Source: Chloroflexota bacterium (GTDB taxonomy: Bacteria > Chloroflexota > Limnocylindria > Limnocylindrales > CSP1-4). Taken from it: a DNA stretch of 13,053 nucleotides. The stretch covers positions 1-13,053 of the forward strand of contig JAJYMP010000013.1 of assembly GCA_021786915.1 (NCBI GenBank), read 5' to 3'. The stretch's first letter is position 1. Each line of letters starts with the position of its first letter. The notes beneath the pieces are model-generated. The model worked only from the letters and a program-made list of their open reading frames with translations. It did not search any database and was not told the origin of the DNA. Position numbers and translations under genes: made by a program. Below are positions 13,001 to 13,053 of this stretch, piece by piece.

Positions 13001-13053
13001 AACTGCCCCTTGTTCCATCTGGTGCACGTTTCTTGCGTCGTATGAAGCCATAG

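Noticed and set aside
10366..13053. Long frames overlapping nrdJ on both strands (10366-13053 + and 10478-12676 -)
   Set aside because: Shadows of nrdJ: Arg/Gly/Pro-rich, no motif, while the nrdJ frame carries every class II signature.

Overview
This is a high-GC bacterial chromosomal window. It holds ten protein genes, no rRNA or tRNA, and no transposase, integrase or phage gene. Strong G/C bias at third codon positions opens long antisense reading frames opposite several genes; I treat these as artefacts. Six genes start with ATG or GTG placed only 6-7 nt after a TANNNT hexamer, the layout of leaderless mRNAs. That style is known from Actinobacteria and Deinococcus-type bacteria. Together with an actinobacterial-like DnaA-box motif, a B12-dependent ribonucleotide reductase and a CcsB-type cytochrome c maturation gene, it suggests a Gram-positive or monoderm-like lineage such as Chloroflexota or Actinomycetota. 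This taxonomic reading is an inference from style, not from a marker gene.

Layout. Bases 75-3917 (minus strand) carry leucyl aminopeptidase (pepA), a secreted or membrane-anchored helical protein of unknown function, and an atypical SDR of the NDUFA9/nucleoside-diphosphate-sugar-epimerase type. Divergent from the SDR is an adenosine-deaminase-family gene (4003-5064). It converges on a HAD-IIA phosphatase (minus, 5099-5941) through a shared hairpin. The HAD gene is divergent from a NYN/PIN-like nuclease gene (5964-6575), with only 22 bp between the two start codons and overlapping -10 hexamers. Next come a small membrane zinc-ribbon protein (6674-7147) and ccsB (7238-8185), probably co-transcribed. 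No ResB/Ccs1 partner is present.

Bases 8186-8518 hold an unusual non-coding element: four degenerate 40-bp tandem units (160 bp) with nested inverted symmetry, followed by two exact 23-bp direct repeats. Immediately downstream is a gene fusing a Cro/CI-type helix-turn-helix to a PD-(D/E)XK nuclease-like domain (8519-9253). Its codon use looks less extreme than its neighbours', consistent with later acquisition.

Bases 9254-9820 are a dense control region for nrdJ. In order they hold a row of DnaA-box-like motifs phased at about 21 bp, two NrdR-like boxes 33 bp apart, a consensus sigma70-type promoter (TTGACC-17-TAGATT), and a roughly 290-nt leader with mutually exclusive stems. A hairpin and Shine-Dalgarno sequence then precede nrdJ (9821-13000), a class II ribonucleotide reductase with a complete active site, a TSCPD domain, a long Ala/Ser/Pro linker and a C-terminal cysteine cluster. 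This architecture suggests that deoxynucleotide synthesis is coupled to replication initiation and nucleotide status.
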